Origin: Symploca sp. SIO1C2
Lineage (GTDB): Bacteria > Cyanobacteriota > Cyanobacteriia > Cyanobacteriales > Coleofasciculaceae
Assembly (NCBI GenBank): GCA_010672925.1
Contig: JAAHFP010000019.1
Span: 1 to 64,000 of the forward strand
DNA: 64,000 nt
Direction of reading: 5' to 3'
Both the position numbers and the translations under genes were made by a program. Positions within the stretch are counted from its first letter, which is position 1. Each line of letters begins with the position of its first letter. The notes below the pieces were generated by a model. The model saw only the letters and a program-made list of their open reading frames with translations. It had not been told where the DNA came from and did not search any database. This document shows positions 1 through 8,222 of the stretch, in pieces.

Positions 1-641
1 GGGACGCGGAGATGGAGAGAGAGGGGGAGAGGGATTTTTTGAGGATTCCGGTGTTGGTGGAGTTGCGGTATTATCAGCATTCGGTGTTGGAGAGGGTAAA
101 GGCTTTTCTGCTTAAACATCAGCCAAACTTGAATTTGGATGAGGAGGTATTAAAACAGTGGCTGCGTCAGGGACAATTATTACTGCTGTTGGATGGATTT
201 AATGAGTTGCCTTCGGAAGAAGCTAGACAGCAGGTAAGGGTGTTTCGTCAAGACTACCCCAATACACCAATGGTATTCACCACAAGGGATTTGGGGGTAG
301 GAGGGGATCTCAACATTACCAAGAAGCTGGAAATGCAACCCCTGACAGAAGCTCAGATGCGGCAGTTTGTCTGTGCCTATTTGCCACAGCAGGGGGAACA
401 GATGCTCAAGCAGTTGGGTAGTCGCTTGCGAGAGTTTGGGGAAACACCCCTGTTGTTGTGGATGCTTTGCTCTGTATTTGCTAGCAATTCTAATCAAATA
501 CCTGCTAATTTGGGTTCGGTGTTTCGCCAGTTTACTGAAGTTTATGACAAAAAGATCAAAGTGGCTACAGCGATGATGAACAACATCTGCGTCTACTCAA
601 CGATGCGATCGCAACTAAAGAATCCATATTATCTAACTTAA
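1..641 (+). pseudogene. NACHT-domain NTPase fragment, left end outside window, 3' end replaced
   Basis: The frame is open from the left edge and carries the middle of a NACHT/STAND ATPase. It has the strand before Walker B (IPVLVELRYY), Walker B itself (LLLLLDGFNEL), a sensor-like VFTTRD and the conserved PLLLWMLC helix. Walker A would lie before the window. From about 545-563 (around DKKIKV) the NACHT similarity stops and the frame runs into DNA that encodes a caspase in another frame, ending at 641. Family knowledge: such proteins are signal-sensing switch ATPases, often linked to caspase or CHAT effectors. I infer a deletion that fused the 5' part of this gene to the 3' part of a caspase gene. 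The C-terminal sensor domains are lost, so it is probably non-functional. Confidence 0.7.
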
Positions 642-1498
642 ACTGGCTTCAACAACAAGCCGCCGCCGACTCAGAAGCTACGGTTTTAGTTTACTATTCC
701 GGTCATGGTTGGTTAGACGATACTACCGGAAAATACTACCTGATTCCCTACGATGTCGAACCCTTCGATATTCCCAACTCTGCTTTACCAGCCGACACAT
801 TTACAGAGGCACTACGACAAATCCCAGCCCAAAGATTACTGGTAATTATCGATAGCTGTCATGCAGCGGGTATGGCTACGGCGAAAAATGATGTACGGGA
901 AAAGCATTTTGGCAATAATTTATCAACGAAGCCCAATATAAACCATCCAAATGCTTTGCCCTCCAACGCTGGGAAAAAACACCTAAAATTACCCAATAAT
1001 CTTATCCCAACCGCCTTACCTAAAGATTTAATCGACAAACTCAAACAAGGTACAGGAAGAGCAGTATTTACCTCATCTACAGGTCAACAACAATCTTGGA
1101 TTCGCCCAGATGATACCATGAGTATCTACACCTTCCATTTCCTGGAAGCTTTACAAGGTGCAGGTAATCAACCAGGAGATCAGGTAGTGACAGTTTCTCA
1201 TTTAATGAACTATGTAGGAAAAACTGTTCCCGCTAGCGCCAAGGAATTATGCCAAGCTGAGCAAACCCCCTTCTTTGACTTTGCCACAGAAGATTTCCCT
1301 GTAGCACTACTCCACGGAGGTAAGGGTATGCCTCAACAGGGATGGGATGAAGTGAAAGCAGAAGCCCAGGAGAGGATTAGTCAGATTAGTAATGTCAGCG
1401 TAGAAGGCAACCAAAGTCAGATGAATCTTAGTGGTGGAAGTACTAACATCCATATCAATGCAGCTGGAGATATCAGCAATGTTGGTATCTCTTCGTAA
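548..1498 (+). pseudogene. Caspase-family (peptidase C14) gene lacking its 5' end
   Basis: In the frame of 548-1498 the translation is a cyanobacterial caspase-like protease from roughly the middle of the p20 domain to a normal C-terminus. The catalytic histidine (YYSGHG, codon 704-706) and cysteine (IDSCHA, codon 857-859) are both intact. The end carries the NVSVEGNQSQMN-type tail that I associate with this family. The first ~45 residues and the start codon are missing; upstream the frame meets a TGA at 545. An internal ATG at 872 would give 208 residues but excludes both catalytic residues. I conclude the gene was truncated by the deletion that joined it to the NACHT fragment. Expression as a fusion would need a +2/-1 frame change, for which I see no signal. 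Confidence 0.72.
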
Positions 1499-1515
1499 GA
1501 CCCGTACTTATAGCA

Positions 1516-1550
1516 AAAGGCAGAGGGCAGAGGGCAGAAGGCAGAAGGGA
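1516..1550. repeat. Tandem GGCAGA(G/A) short-repeat array
   Basis: About five copies of a 7-mer of the AGGCAGA/GGGCAGA type lie directly downstream of the caspase remnant. A longer array of the same type lies at 43546-43620. Such heptamer arrays are common between cyanobacterial genes. Confidence 0.8.
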
Positions 1551-1614
1551 AAAAATTGACTGGTAAGGGTTTGCTGCATTTTACTTTGTCCTAATCGCCT
1601 TGGCGACTGCTATA

Positions 1615-1857
1615 TTAAGATCTATCTTTTTGCTCCAACAAAGTGCTAGATTGTATTTTAAGATCAAGAGCTTGGCTTTCTTGCATAACCCTGATAAGAA
1701 ACCGTAAAGCCTCATTGACTGCCTCAGCATTAGGAAACATCCGTGCAACATCAGGCTCTAAACGCACAGTTGTCCCAGCAAAACTCTTTCTTCCAGAGCC
1801 TAACTTCCTGACTCGTAGACTTTTTAAATCATACTCTGACCGCAGATCATCTTCCAT
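1615..1857 (-). CDS. Small conserved protein, antitoxin-like (BrnA/CopG-like fold possible)
   Basis: An 80-residue protein with an acidic N-terminus (MEDDLRSEYDLKSL), a basic central stretch (RVRKLGSGRKSFAGTTVRLEPDVA) and a helical end (FPNAEAVNEALRFLI). This resembles small cyanobacterial proteins that pair with toxins. A beta-strand (TTVRLEPDVA) followed by two helices would fit a ribbon-helix-helix type DNA-binding antitoxin. No toxin-like ORF is adjacent: the neighbour at 1872-2291 on the same strand is a secreted protein 14 bp upstream. It is either an orphan antitoxin or a conserved protein of other function. No domain name is claimed. Confidence 0.6.
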   Translation of the reverse strand: MEDDLRSEYDLKSLRVRKLGSGRKSFAGTTVRLEPDVARMFPNAEAVNEALRFLIRVMQESQALDLKIQSSTLLEQKDRS

Positions 1858-1871
1858 TCCTAGTTTGAGAT

Positions 1872-2291
1872 TTACTGTTGCTGAGTTATTGATAGACTGT
1901 AACTACGGGGACTACCAGTGCGATCGCCAATGTAGAAGGAGTAAGTACCAGCATTCCAATACCCGGAGTCTGTGATGCTACTTCCAGAGAACTCATCAGA
2001 CTGTACACAAGAAGAGCTACCATTTGGTCCTTTGATCAAGAGTATTGGTTGACCGCCCTGACTGTCTACGGTGAAGCGTAAGTAACTAAAGTTATCACCC
2101 AAAGTAATCACATGACTTGCTGTAGGGGACATCTTACCGCAGTCGCTATTTCCGGAAGTTCCAGTTAGAACCATCGGCTCATTAAATCCAGGGGTCAGCG
2201 CCATCTGCTGCTGGGAACGAACTCCGGCAATGTTAGTCAAGAGCAATGCTAAAGTTGTGGGAACAGCTAGCCAATATTTAAGTGTTTTCAT
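1872..2291 (-). CDS. Secreted protein of 139 residues with a PPC-like beta domain
   Basis: The N-terminus is a clear Sec signal peptide: a basic start (MKTLKYW), a hydrophobic core (LAVPTTLALLLTNIAG), then VRSQQQ. The mature part is short and rich in Ser, Gly and Thr (DNFSYLRFTVDSQGG, SGYWNAGTYSFYIGDRTG, SYSLSITQ). This resembles the beta-sandwich of pre-peptidase C-terminal (PPC) domains, in which an ...AGTYxxxVG... strand is typical. Two cysteines (CGKM and SSCVQ) could form a disulphide. No catalytic domain is present. The protein is probably periplasmic or extracellular; function unknown. Confidence 0.75.
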   Translation of the reverse strand: MKTLKYWLAVPTTLALLLTNIAGVRSQQQMALTPGFNEPMVLTGTSGNSDCGKMSPTASHVITLGDNFSYLRFTVDSQGGQPILLIKGPNGSSSCVQSDEFSGSSITDSGYWNAGTYSFYIGDRTGSPRSYSLSITQQQ

Positions 2292-2501
2292 CTAATACCT
2301 CCACCCAGTTGGGAAACCCATATACTTTCATCTAGTACCAGAAAGCAGCAAGCTCTGAGGGAAGAATGCTTGTACAGTAAGGTTGTTAACCTTTTTCAAC
2401 CACTTATTGCTACTGAGCTGCACTAGTATCTTTTAATACAATTTTCACCAATGATTAGAGATTTGGGGGTGGGAAATGTTCCTCTTTACTAACTGTCACA
2501 G

Positions 2502-2558
2502 AAAGCGGCGGGAAACCCATATCCTTCTAGGGATGGGGGGATTGTTGCCCGCCGCTTT
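2502..2558. repeat. Palindromic element with AAAGCGGCGGG arms (copy 1)
   Basis: Perfect 11-bp inverted arms (AAAGCGGCGGG and CCCGCCGCTTT) enclose a 35-bp loop containing CCTTCTAGGGATG. A second copy at 60198-60250 has the same loop motif. It could act as a terminator hairpin or be the end of an IS200/IS605-type element; neither is proven. Confidence 0.65.
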
Positions 2559-2632
2559 GTTATTGGTTATTGGTTATTGGTTATTAGCCTTTCTTTACAA
2601 ACAACAAACAACAAACAACAAACGACAAATCA
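2559..2632. repeat. Two short tandem heptamer arrays (TTATTGG and ACAAACA)
   Basis: Four TTATTGG units at about 2560-2587 are followed by ACAAACA/ACAAACG units to about 2632. They lie just beyond the 3' end of the GH3 gene. The region 2292-2634 holds no gene apart from these repeats. Confidence 0.8.
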
Positions 2633-2634
2633 CC

Positions 2635-4347
2635 CTAACTCTGACAAACTTCTTGCAGTTGAAACTCCTGCACCACCGTTAGTCCTCTAAGGAAATTGCG
2701 GTCTTCACTAATATGAGGAAACTTCAGATAGGAATCTAACATCCCCCTCTCTAGTTGACGCTGACGCACTATTGCAAAACTACCAGGACTGAGAATACGG
2801 AGTCGAGGCGGTGGTACATCGTGTAAACGTACTGTGCCGTAGGGATTGTTGATTTCCTTAAGCCAATGCTCAAAGCGCAGGAGGAAGGCTTGAGGATCCT
2901 TGAGGGTTTGCTGAGGGGCAAGCTCAATATTTACTAGGTAATGAGACGGAAACTCGTGCTCAGACAAAGTAATACAAAAGTCTTCCAGAGATAAGTTGAA
3001 CTCCTGCTGCAGCTGTTGCATCACCTGAGTGGCATGAAATTCCGTGGTTTTTTCGGTGGTCGAAGACAGTAACCCCCCGCGTCGATGGCGGAAAGCAATA
3101 ATGGGAGCTTCTTCGTAAAAGCCCAGTACTTCCACTACATCCCCAATATCATAACGGTAGAAGCCACTGTAGTTGCTAACTAAAATACGGTAGAACTTGC
3201 CAGCTTCTACTTCAGTGGGTAATAAGGTTTTCGGTTGCTCTACGTCCCATTGGTCTTGTGGAATAAACTCATAAAAGCCACTCTCAATTGCCAGAATCCC
3301 CCCTTCGTTATTGAGGTTGTTGAAAATACCGAAGTTGCCTTCGGCTGTACCATACATCGCACCGAAGACAGGAGTATCCTCAAAGTAATCAGAAAAGCGC
3401 TGCAAGTAAAAATCTGATGTGCCTCCCAAGGCTGTCACAATTAGGGATAGATCAGGCCATGCGAGTTTTGGAGTTAATCTGCCTTCAGACTGGAAAATCT
3501 CTCGCAATTGAGCTGCACGAGTCGGATTAGCGGCCCAGCGGCGCTCTAATTGAGCACGAACTCTGGGTTCGAGTCGGAGCCAAGGGGGTAGGGTTTCTGA
3601 TTGTAAATCCTTAATTAAGTCTGGGGCATATTGTTCCAGATAGTTGCAAGTCCTTAGCACCAGCATGGGGAAATTAGCGATAAATCCCCCTATTGAAGGA
3701 TGGCGCAGAGCGAAGAGTAAGCAAACATAATGGCGAGATAAGCTATCGGCTATCTCCAGGGTTTCGTAGGGGTTAATTAGTAGTTTCTTCTGAATCTGCT
3801 TACTTGATCGCAAACTGTGGACAGTAACCGGACCATAGTTAATACCCCCCTCGGTAACTCCTTGCAGTAGCGCCGAGTTGGTTAACAAAAACTGTCCTAG
3901 TTGCTGCTTTCGAGATGACCTTTGGTGGTTTGGCGATCGCAGAGCCTCCAGCAGAAAACCAATGGCTACCATATTAGCTCTTCCCAAGCTATTTTGATAT
4001 CTTTTGGTAATAGGTACCATTTTTTGTTTACCCGTAGAACCACTGGTAAGACTGATATACACTACAGGGTCAGGGGTCAAAACATTCTTTTCCCCTTGAG
4101 CAATACGCTTGGTATACTCTTCATAACCACTGTAGGTTAAAATCGGAACTTGTTGACGAAACTGCTCAATTGTTTTAATGTCCCTTAGCCCAAATTTGCT
4201 ACCTAATTCTGTATCTTGATAAGCTTTCAACAGAGTAAGCAAGAACTGTTCCTGTACAGCCATTGTCTGGCGAGTTTGTCGCACAAAATTTGCCTTAGCC
4301 GGTTGAGCAATCGCCTTGAAAAATATTGGTAGCCAGAAGTTGTTCAT
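2635..4347 (-). CDS. GH3 auxin-responsive-family protein (acyl-adenylate/amidosynthetase-like)
   Basis: A 570-residue protein spanning a complete GH3 fold. The adenylating-enzyme phosphate-binding motif SLTSGSTGKQKMVP lies at about residues 102-115. Further conserved blocks are GTAEGNFGIF, the FYRILVSNYSGFYRYDIGDVVEVLGF segment and a C-terminal GSFAIVRQRQLERG. Family knowledge: plant GH3 enzymes adenylate a carboxylate (for example a jasmonate or auxin) and transfer it to an amino acid; bacterial members are less studied and their substrates are unknown. The length matches the family. The ATG start at 4347 precedes MNNFWLPIFFKAIAQP, a normal beginning. It stands alone, divergent from aroK. 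Confidence 0.87.
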   Translation of the reverse strand: MNNFWLPIFFKAIAQPAKANFVRQTRQTMAVQEQFLLTLLKAYQDTELGSKFGLRDIKTIEQFRQQVPILTYSGYEEYTKRIAQGEKNVLTPDPVVYISLTSGSTGKQKMVPITKRYQNSLGRANMVAIGFLLEALRSPNHQRSSRKQQLGQFLLTNSALLQGVTEGGINYGPVTVHSLRSSKQIQKKLLINPYETLEIADSLSRHYVCLLFALRHPSIGGFIANFPMLVLRTCNYLEQYAPDLIKDLQSETLPPWLRLEPRVRAQLERRWAANPTRAAQLREIFQSEGRLTPKLAWPDLSLIVTALGGTSDFYLQRFSDYFEDTPVFGAMYGTAEGNFGIFNNLNNEGGILAIESGFYEFIPQDQWDVEQPKTLLPTEVEAGKFYRILVSNYSGFYRYDIGDVVEVLGFYEEAPIIAFRHRRGGLLSSTTEKTTEFHATQVMQQLQQEFNLSLEDFCITLSEHEFPSHYLVNIELAPQQTLKDPQAFLLRFEHWLKEINNPYGTVRLHDVPPPRLRILSPGSFAIVRQRQLERGMLDSYLKFPHISEDRNFLRGLTVVQEFQLQEVCQS

Positions 4348-4433
4348 GCTGAAGAAAAAGGGAAGAGGAAACCACTTTCAAAACAAAGTATTTAGATAGC
4401 ACAGAATCCCCCAATCAGTCAAGAGCTAATGAT

Positions 4434-4462
4434 AATTTAGAATTTAGAATTTAGAATTTAGA
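4434..4462. repeat. Tandem AATTTAG heptamer array
   Basis: Four AATTTAG units lie between GH3 and aroK. The same unit recurs at 16922-16952 and 55447-55470. The sequence after it (4468-4490) is half of the CCCCTAAATCCCCC repeat seen at 7220, 47987 and 60123. Confidence 0.75.
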
Positions 4463-4544
4463 AAATAAGCCCCTAAATCCCCCCATAATGGGTGTAGTAA
4501 ATCAGATAACACCAAGAAGATTGTCAACGAGGGGAAGTATCTAA

Positions 4545-5093
4545 GTGAATGACTTGTTAGAAGGAGTTAATGTTTTTCTCATCGGTATGATGGGTTCCGG
4601 TAAGACAACTGTAGGACATCTGCTAGCAAGTCAGCTAGGTTACCGTTTCTGTGACTCAGATGTTGTGATTGAGCAAGTTGCTGGTAAAACAATTAACGAG
4701 ATTTTTGCGGAAAGTGGAGAAGCAGCTTTTCGGCAAATTGAGAGTCAAGTATTATCTGAATTATCGTCTTATACTAAGTTGGTCATTGCTACCGGTGGTG
4801 GTGTTGTTATCAAACCAATTAATTGGAGTTACCTGCACCACGGCTTAATTGTTTGGCTAGATGCACCAGTAGAAGTACTAATCGAGCGTCTGAAAGAGGA
4901 TACTACTCGCCCTCTCCTAAAACAGGCGGATCCGGCTCAAACTTTGCACCAGATTTTGGAGCAGCGACGAGGTCTTTATGCCGAAGCTGACTTACATATT
5001 AGAATAGATGCTAAGGACACACCAGAGCAAATAGCTTCACAGATAGTTACCCAAATTCCCACGGTGCTTAAGGAGAAAGGAGCTCAGGAGTAA
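4545..5093 (+). CDS. aroK: Shikimate kinase
   Basis: A 182-residue P-loop kinase that phosphorylates shikimate at O3 in the chorismate (aromatic amino acid) pathway, cytosolic. Visible motifs are Walker A GMMGSGKTT (residues ~14-22), the shikimate-binding CDSDVVIE, the FRQIES arginine region, the GGGVV glycine motif (~86-90), and the lid with RLKEDTTRPLL. Length is typical. Translation starts at GTG 4545 (the nearby ATG at 4549 is out of frame), supported by a GAGGGGAAG ribosome-binding site at 4530-4538. It is a lone gene, transcribed away from GH3. Confidence 0.94.
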   Translation: MNDLLEGVNVFLIGMMGSGKTTVGHLLASQLGYRFCDSDVVIEQVAGKTINEIFAESGEAAFRQIESQVLSELSSYTKLVIATGGGVVIKPINWSYLHHGLIVWLDAPVEVLIERLKEDTTRPLLKQADPAQTLHQILEQRRGLYAEADLHIRIDAKDTPEQIASQIVTQIPTVLKEKGAQE

Positions 5094-5141
5094 AAAAATG
5101 CCCATTGGTTGAAAGCGAGGAAAACTTAATGAGTTGTTTCT

Positions 5142-5195
5142 GGCTTCTTTTTGGACTGAAGTCCTACTACTGCTTATTACTCATTACTTATTACT
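5142..5195. repeat. Dispersed ~53-bp repeat with GGACTGAAGTCC palindrome, copy 1
   Basis: This runs from GGCTTCTTTTTGGACTGAAG through a tract of TTACTCATTACTTATTACT units. An inverted copy lies at 6965-7017, on the other side of the adenylate cyclase gene. A third, direct copy lies at 13122-13172. Confidence 0.85.
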
Positions 5196-5287
5196 TATTA
5201 CTCTCGAGAAACTAAAAAATACTGATTTAGGTCTGAAAATCTTGATATGATTAGTTTTTAACCTTTTTTTTCGGCGATTCAATTAAT

Positions 5288-5320
5288 AAATTCTTAATTC
5301 TTAATTCTTAATTCTTAATT
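5288..5320. repeat. Tandem AATTCTTA octamer array
   Basis: Four AATTCTTA units lie 37 bp upstream of the cyclase start. An identical-type array lies just upstream of the Wzz-like gene at 41332-41361. Apart from this and copy 1 of the GGACTGAAGTCC repeat, 5094-5356 shows nothing. Confidence 0.8.
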
Positions 5321-5356
5321 CGCCGTTAGGCGCTTATTACTTCACAAGCCAAATCA

Positions 5357-6982
5357 ATGGACTTACCCTATCTAATCTATGCGCCTGGGACTCCTGAAGC
5401 AAAAACTCATCAATTGAAGTTTGGTGTCAATACTATTGGACGGGGAATGGACAACAGTATTGTCTTATTAGATGAGAGTCTTTCCCGTCAACATGCGGAA
5501 ATTACTCTTGCTCAGGATGGTGTGACGATTACAGACAGGAATAGCCTCAATGGTACTTTTGTTAACAATAGCAGAATTAACCACAGTAAACTCAAACATG
5601 GAGACTCAATTTATTTTGGCAAGGTAATTTGTCAATTTGTTGAAGGGATAGCTCATCCTAAGGCACAACTTTTCCAGAATAGTACAGATTCCGAGATTTC
5701 AATCCTCAAACAAGTCTCCCCTGAGCAAACCCGGATTACTGTACCCAATTCACTATCTTCTGTTACCACAGATATCTCAATCCTCAAGCTATCACAGCAG
5801 GATGCTTCACAGCGAGCAATGGCTAAATTAGAAATATTATTACAGGTAAGTAAAGAATTTTCTTCTCCTGAGGAACCAGAAAAGTTATTGGAGAAAATTC
5901 TCAACCTACTGTTCGAGATTATGCATGTGGATAGAGCAGTAATCCTTTTGGTTAATGAATTAACTGGGCAACTCGAACAAAAAGCCTTTAAGTTACGCCC
6001 AGGTATTCAAGAAATGGGGCAGTTATACAGTAAAAAGATTACTAATTTTGTACGTAATAAGGGAAGAGCGATTCTTTCTGACGATGCTTGTATTGATCAG
6101 CGGCTTAGGAATTCCGAGTCTGTGATGATTCAAGGTATTCATGGGGCAATGTGTGCTCCTCTCAAACCGCGAGAGTCGGTAATTGGGGTATTATATGTTG
6201 ATAATTTGTCTTTATCTCATGTTTATTCTGGGGAAGATTTAGAGTTTTTGACTTGTCTGACTAACCAAGCTGCGATCGCTATTGATAATTCCCAGCTTTA
6301 CCAACAGATACAAGCAGAAGCTGTAATGCGTAATAAACTGGAGCGTTTTTTTCCCGAAGCGGTTAGTAGAAAGCTGAGGGAAGAAGGAAATTTGGGCATT
6401 GTGGATAGGGAAGTGACAGCTTTATTTTGTGATATTAGCCAGTTTACCGAAATGTCCTCCCAGATGGAACCACGGCAGATAATTGAAATGCTCAATGAAT
6501 ACTTCCAAGTGATGGTAGAAGAGATTGTTTTTGCCTACGAAGGTACTTTGGAAAAATATATTGGAGATGCCTTGTTTGCAGTTTGGGGTGCTCCTTATCA
6601 GCAAGCAGATGATCCAGAGAGAGCAATTAGAGCCGCAATTGCTATGCAGTGGGCAGTGCGGCGTCTGAATCACAAGTGGAGTCAGCAGGGTAGAAGAACC
6701 ATTAGTATCCATATTGGGCTAAATACTGGTAAAGTAGCAGCTGGAAACATTGGCTCGGAAAAGCTAATTCAATATGCAGCTATTGGAGATACTACCAATG
6801 TCACTAGTCGGATTTGTGGAGTTGCCAAGGCTGGAGAAATTCTAATTTCTCAAGGTACTTTTGCCAAACTGCGCGATCGCACTCTGCCTTTGGAAAGGAT
6901 ACCACCGGTTAAGGTTAAAGGCAAGGAAGAACCTTTACAACTGTATCGTTTGCGGTGGGAGGAAGTAACGAGTAATGAGTAA
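5357..6982 (+). CDS. FHA-GAF class III adenylate cyclase
   Basis: A 541-residue three-domain signalling enzyme, probably cytosolic. An N-terminal FHA domain (about 24-92; GRG, LSRQHAEI, DRNSLNGTFVN) would bind phosphothreonine peptides. A GAF domain (about 155-315; HVDRAVILLVNE ... IGVLYVDN ... TNQAAIAIDN) would bind a small ligand. A class III cyclase domain (about 352-520) has the metal-binding aspartates in FCDISQFT and YIGDALFAVWG. The lysine before YIGD and the aspartate in IGDTTNVTSR fit adenylate rather than guanylate specificity by family rules, and the arginine in VTSRI is the transition-state residue. The last codons (VTSNE, stop) lie inside a dispersed repeat, so the extreme C-terminus is repeat-derived. 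Confidence 0.92.
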   Translation: MDLPYLIYAPGTPEAKTHQLKFGVNTIGRGMDNSIVLLDESLSRQHAEITLAQDGVTITDRNSLNGTFVNNSRINHSKLKHGDSIYFGKVICQFVEGIAHPKAQLFQNSTDSEISILKQVSPEQTRITVPNSLSSVTTDISILKLSQQDASQRAMAKLEILLQVSKEFSSPEEPEKLLEKILNLLFEIMHVDRAVILLVNELTGQLEQKAFKLRPGIQEMGQLYSKKITNFVRNKGRAILSDDACIDQRLRNSESVMIQGIHGAMCAPLKPRESVIGVLYVDNLSLSHVYSGEDLEFLTCLTNQAAIAIDNSQLYQQIQAEAVMRNKLERFFPEAVSRKLREEGNLGIVDREVTALFCDISQFTEMSSQMEPRQIIEMLNEYFQVMVEEIVFAYEGTLEKYIGDALFAVWGAPYQQADDPERAIRAAIAMQWAVRRLNHKWSQQGRRTISIHIGLNTGKVAAGNIGSEKLIQYAAIGDTTNVTSRICGVAKAGEILISQGTFAKLRDRTLPLERIPPVKVKGKEEPLQLYRLRWEEVTSNE

Positions 6983-7017
6983 TAAGCAGTAGTAGGACTT
7001 CAGTCCAAAAACAAGCC
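6965..7017. repeat. Dispersed ~53-bp repeat, inverted copy 2, overlapping the cyclase stop
   Basis: The reverse complement matches 5142-5195 over nearly its whole length, including the GGACTGAAGTCC core. It includes the last six codons and the TAA of the cyclase gene. Confidence 0.85.
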
Positions 7018-7027
7018 AAACATGATT

Positions 7028-7198
7028 GTACCCAGAATTTGGTGCGTTACGCTGCGCTCTAAGCGGAGCATCCCGAAGGGTATACACACCCTACTGCCTT
7101 TATTTGTGCTATTATTTTACATAATGGAGTAGGTGTGCGCTTATAGAGTCTGGTCAATTACAACATGCGATCGCGCAAGCAAGCAAAAGTAGTTGTAG
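7028..7198. repeat. Duplicated non-coding segment A, left copy
   Basis: 72 nt from 7028 are identical to 11756-11827. The similarity then continues through the TTATTTTACATAATGGAG and GCGATCGCGCAAGCAAGC stretches to the copy ending at 11960, which has an extra ~34 bp. Together with segment B it flanks the toxin-antitoxin/NACHT island. Confidence 0.9.
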
Positions 7199-7219
7199 TG
7201 GCGCGTTAACTGCTGAAAG

Positions 7220-7253
7220 CCCCCTAAATCCCCCAATTTTGGGGGACTTTGAG
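7220..7253. repeat. CCCCCTAAATCCCCC hairpin repeat
   Basis: CCCCC...GGGGG inverted repeat followed by ACTTTGAG. Other copies lie at 47987-48024 and 60123-60157, with a half copy near 4468. This is a dispersed repeat type familiar from cyanobacterial genomes. Confidence 0.75.
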
Positions 7254-7272
7254 TAGTAGGTTGGGTTAAGAC

Positions 7273-7416
7273 GATAAAATATAAATTCTGTAGGGGCGGG
7301 TTTAGGGATAATTTAGGCCATTTTATCCGAATATCTCAATCAAAACCCGCCCTGCCGCTACCCCAATCAACCCAACCCATCACCAAATAAATCAACAAGC
7401 GATCGCTTTGGGCACC
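7273..7416. repeat. Duplicated non-coding segment B, left copy
   Basis: From GATAAAATATAAATTCTGTA to the HIP1-containing CAACAAGCGATCGCTTT it matches 11556-11700 with scattered substitutions. It contains an internal inverted repeat (GTAGGGGCGGGTTT against AAACCCGCCCTGCCGCTAC). A shorter relative lies at 8845-8920. Confidence 0.88.
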
Positions 7417-7447
7417 AACGAAGCTGATCCATAACTGTTGGTCTGCA

Positions 7448-7948
7448 TTAGTCGCTTTCCAAGGCTTGTTCTAAAGCAAAATTAATTACAGCTGAGCTTA
7501 ACCTAATTCCTCGGTTGAGCATTTGAGAAATTGCTTGCTGCATGGAAATCGGATAACCTTCTTGTTTAGCACGCAGCAAAATACCAATTGAACCGGTAAC
7601 GGAAAGTCCGCTTAATCTGGCAATTCGTCTACCTGCTACTTCATCAATACAGACAGTTGGGATATTTTCATTCATAGCTAATTGAATGACTGCGGCTTCA
7701 CCCTTATCAAGTACATTGAGGAGCAATGAGGAAATATTTAGGGCAGTTTGCTGTTTTTGTAGCCAAGTTGCTGCGGCAAATTCTGTTACGGCAAAACTGC
7801 TCGAACCACCTACGAGTATTTCTTGGCAGACTTCATAGGGAACCAATACTTGTTTGTAGAGAGATTGCAATATAGTTAAATCTCCCAAAGCAGCAACAAG
7901 AGCAATTATTGGTCCAGTATTGATCACAATTATTTCAGTTTTAGGCAT
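7448..7948 (-). CDS. PIN-like DUF3368 protein, probable toxin nuclease
   Basis: A 166-residue protein with the DUF3368 layout: an N-terminal strand-turn VINTGPIIAL, then LVPYEVCQEIL, DKGEAAVIQLA with a conserved acidic residue, the CIDEVAGRRIA acidic pair, and the late SVTGSIGILLRAK helix. PIN-fold proteins are Mg-dependent RNases. In typical PIN motifs the first strand ends with Asp; here that position reads Asn (VIN), while later acids remain. It overlaps the UPF0175 gene by 8 bp, a typical toxin-antitoxin arrangement with the antitoxin first. Confidence 0.85.
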   Translation of the reverse strand: MPKTEIIVINTGPIIALVAALGDLTILQSLYKQVLVPYEVCQEILVGGSSSFAVTEFAAATWLQKQQTALNISSLLLNVLDKGEAAVIQLAMNENIPTVCIDEVAGRRIARLSGLSVTGSIGILLRAKQEGYPISMQQAISQMLNRGIRLSSAVINFALEQALESD

Positions 7949-8195
7949 TTTCTAAATCCGATAATAACTCTTCTTCAGTCAGGTCTATCATTGCCACACC
8001 ATAACGATGTAAGTTAAGTAGGAATGAGACTCTATCGATGCCGATTAATGCAGCTGCCATACCAGAAGAGAGGCGTTTCATTTCAAAGAGTTTAACCGCC
8101 ATTGCCCATTTTGCTTCTTGTTCAAACTGTTCTCTGGTTTGCTGCAAAGCATCGGGAAAGGTTTGGGGATAGTTAATTGTTAGTTGATGTGACAT
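7941..8195 (-). CDS. UPF0175-family antitoxin
   Basis: I start this gene at the ATG at 8195 (MSHQLTINYPQTFPDAL), giving 84 residues. An upstream in-frame start would add 25 residues that do not resemble the family and would invade the divergent Uma2 promoter. The sequence QEAKWAMAVKLFEMKRLSSGMAAALIGIDRVSFLLNLHRYGV is characteristic of UPF0175. These are small DNA-binding proteins encoded ahead of DUF3368 PIN-like proteins. It is expected to neutralise the downstream toxin and repress the operon. The operator would lie in 8196-8222, shared with the divergent gene. Confidence 0.85.
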   Translation of the reverse strand: MSHQLTINYPQTFPDALQQTREQFEQEAKWAMAVKLFEMKRLSSGMAAALIGIDRVSFLLNLHRYGVAMIDLTEEELLSDLENA

Positions 8196-8222
8196 AATTG
8201 AGGTCAGTGAAGGAATGGTGTT

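Noticed and set aside
872-1498. Functional 208-residue protein starting at ATG 872
   Set aside because: It would begin after both catalytic residues of the caspase; better explained as the tail of a truncated gene.
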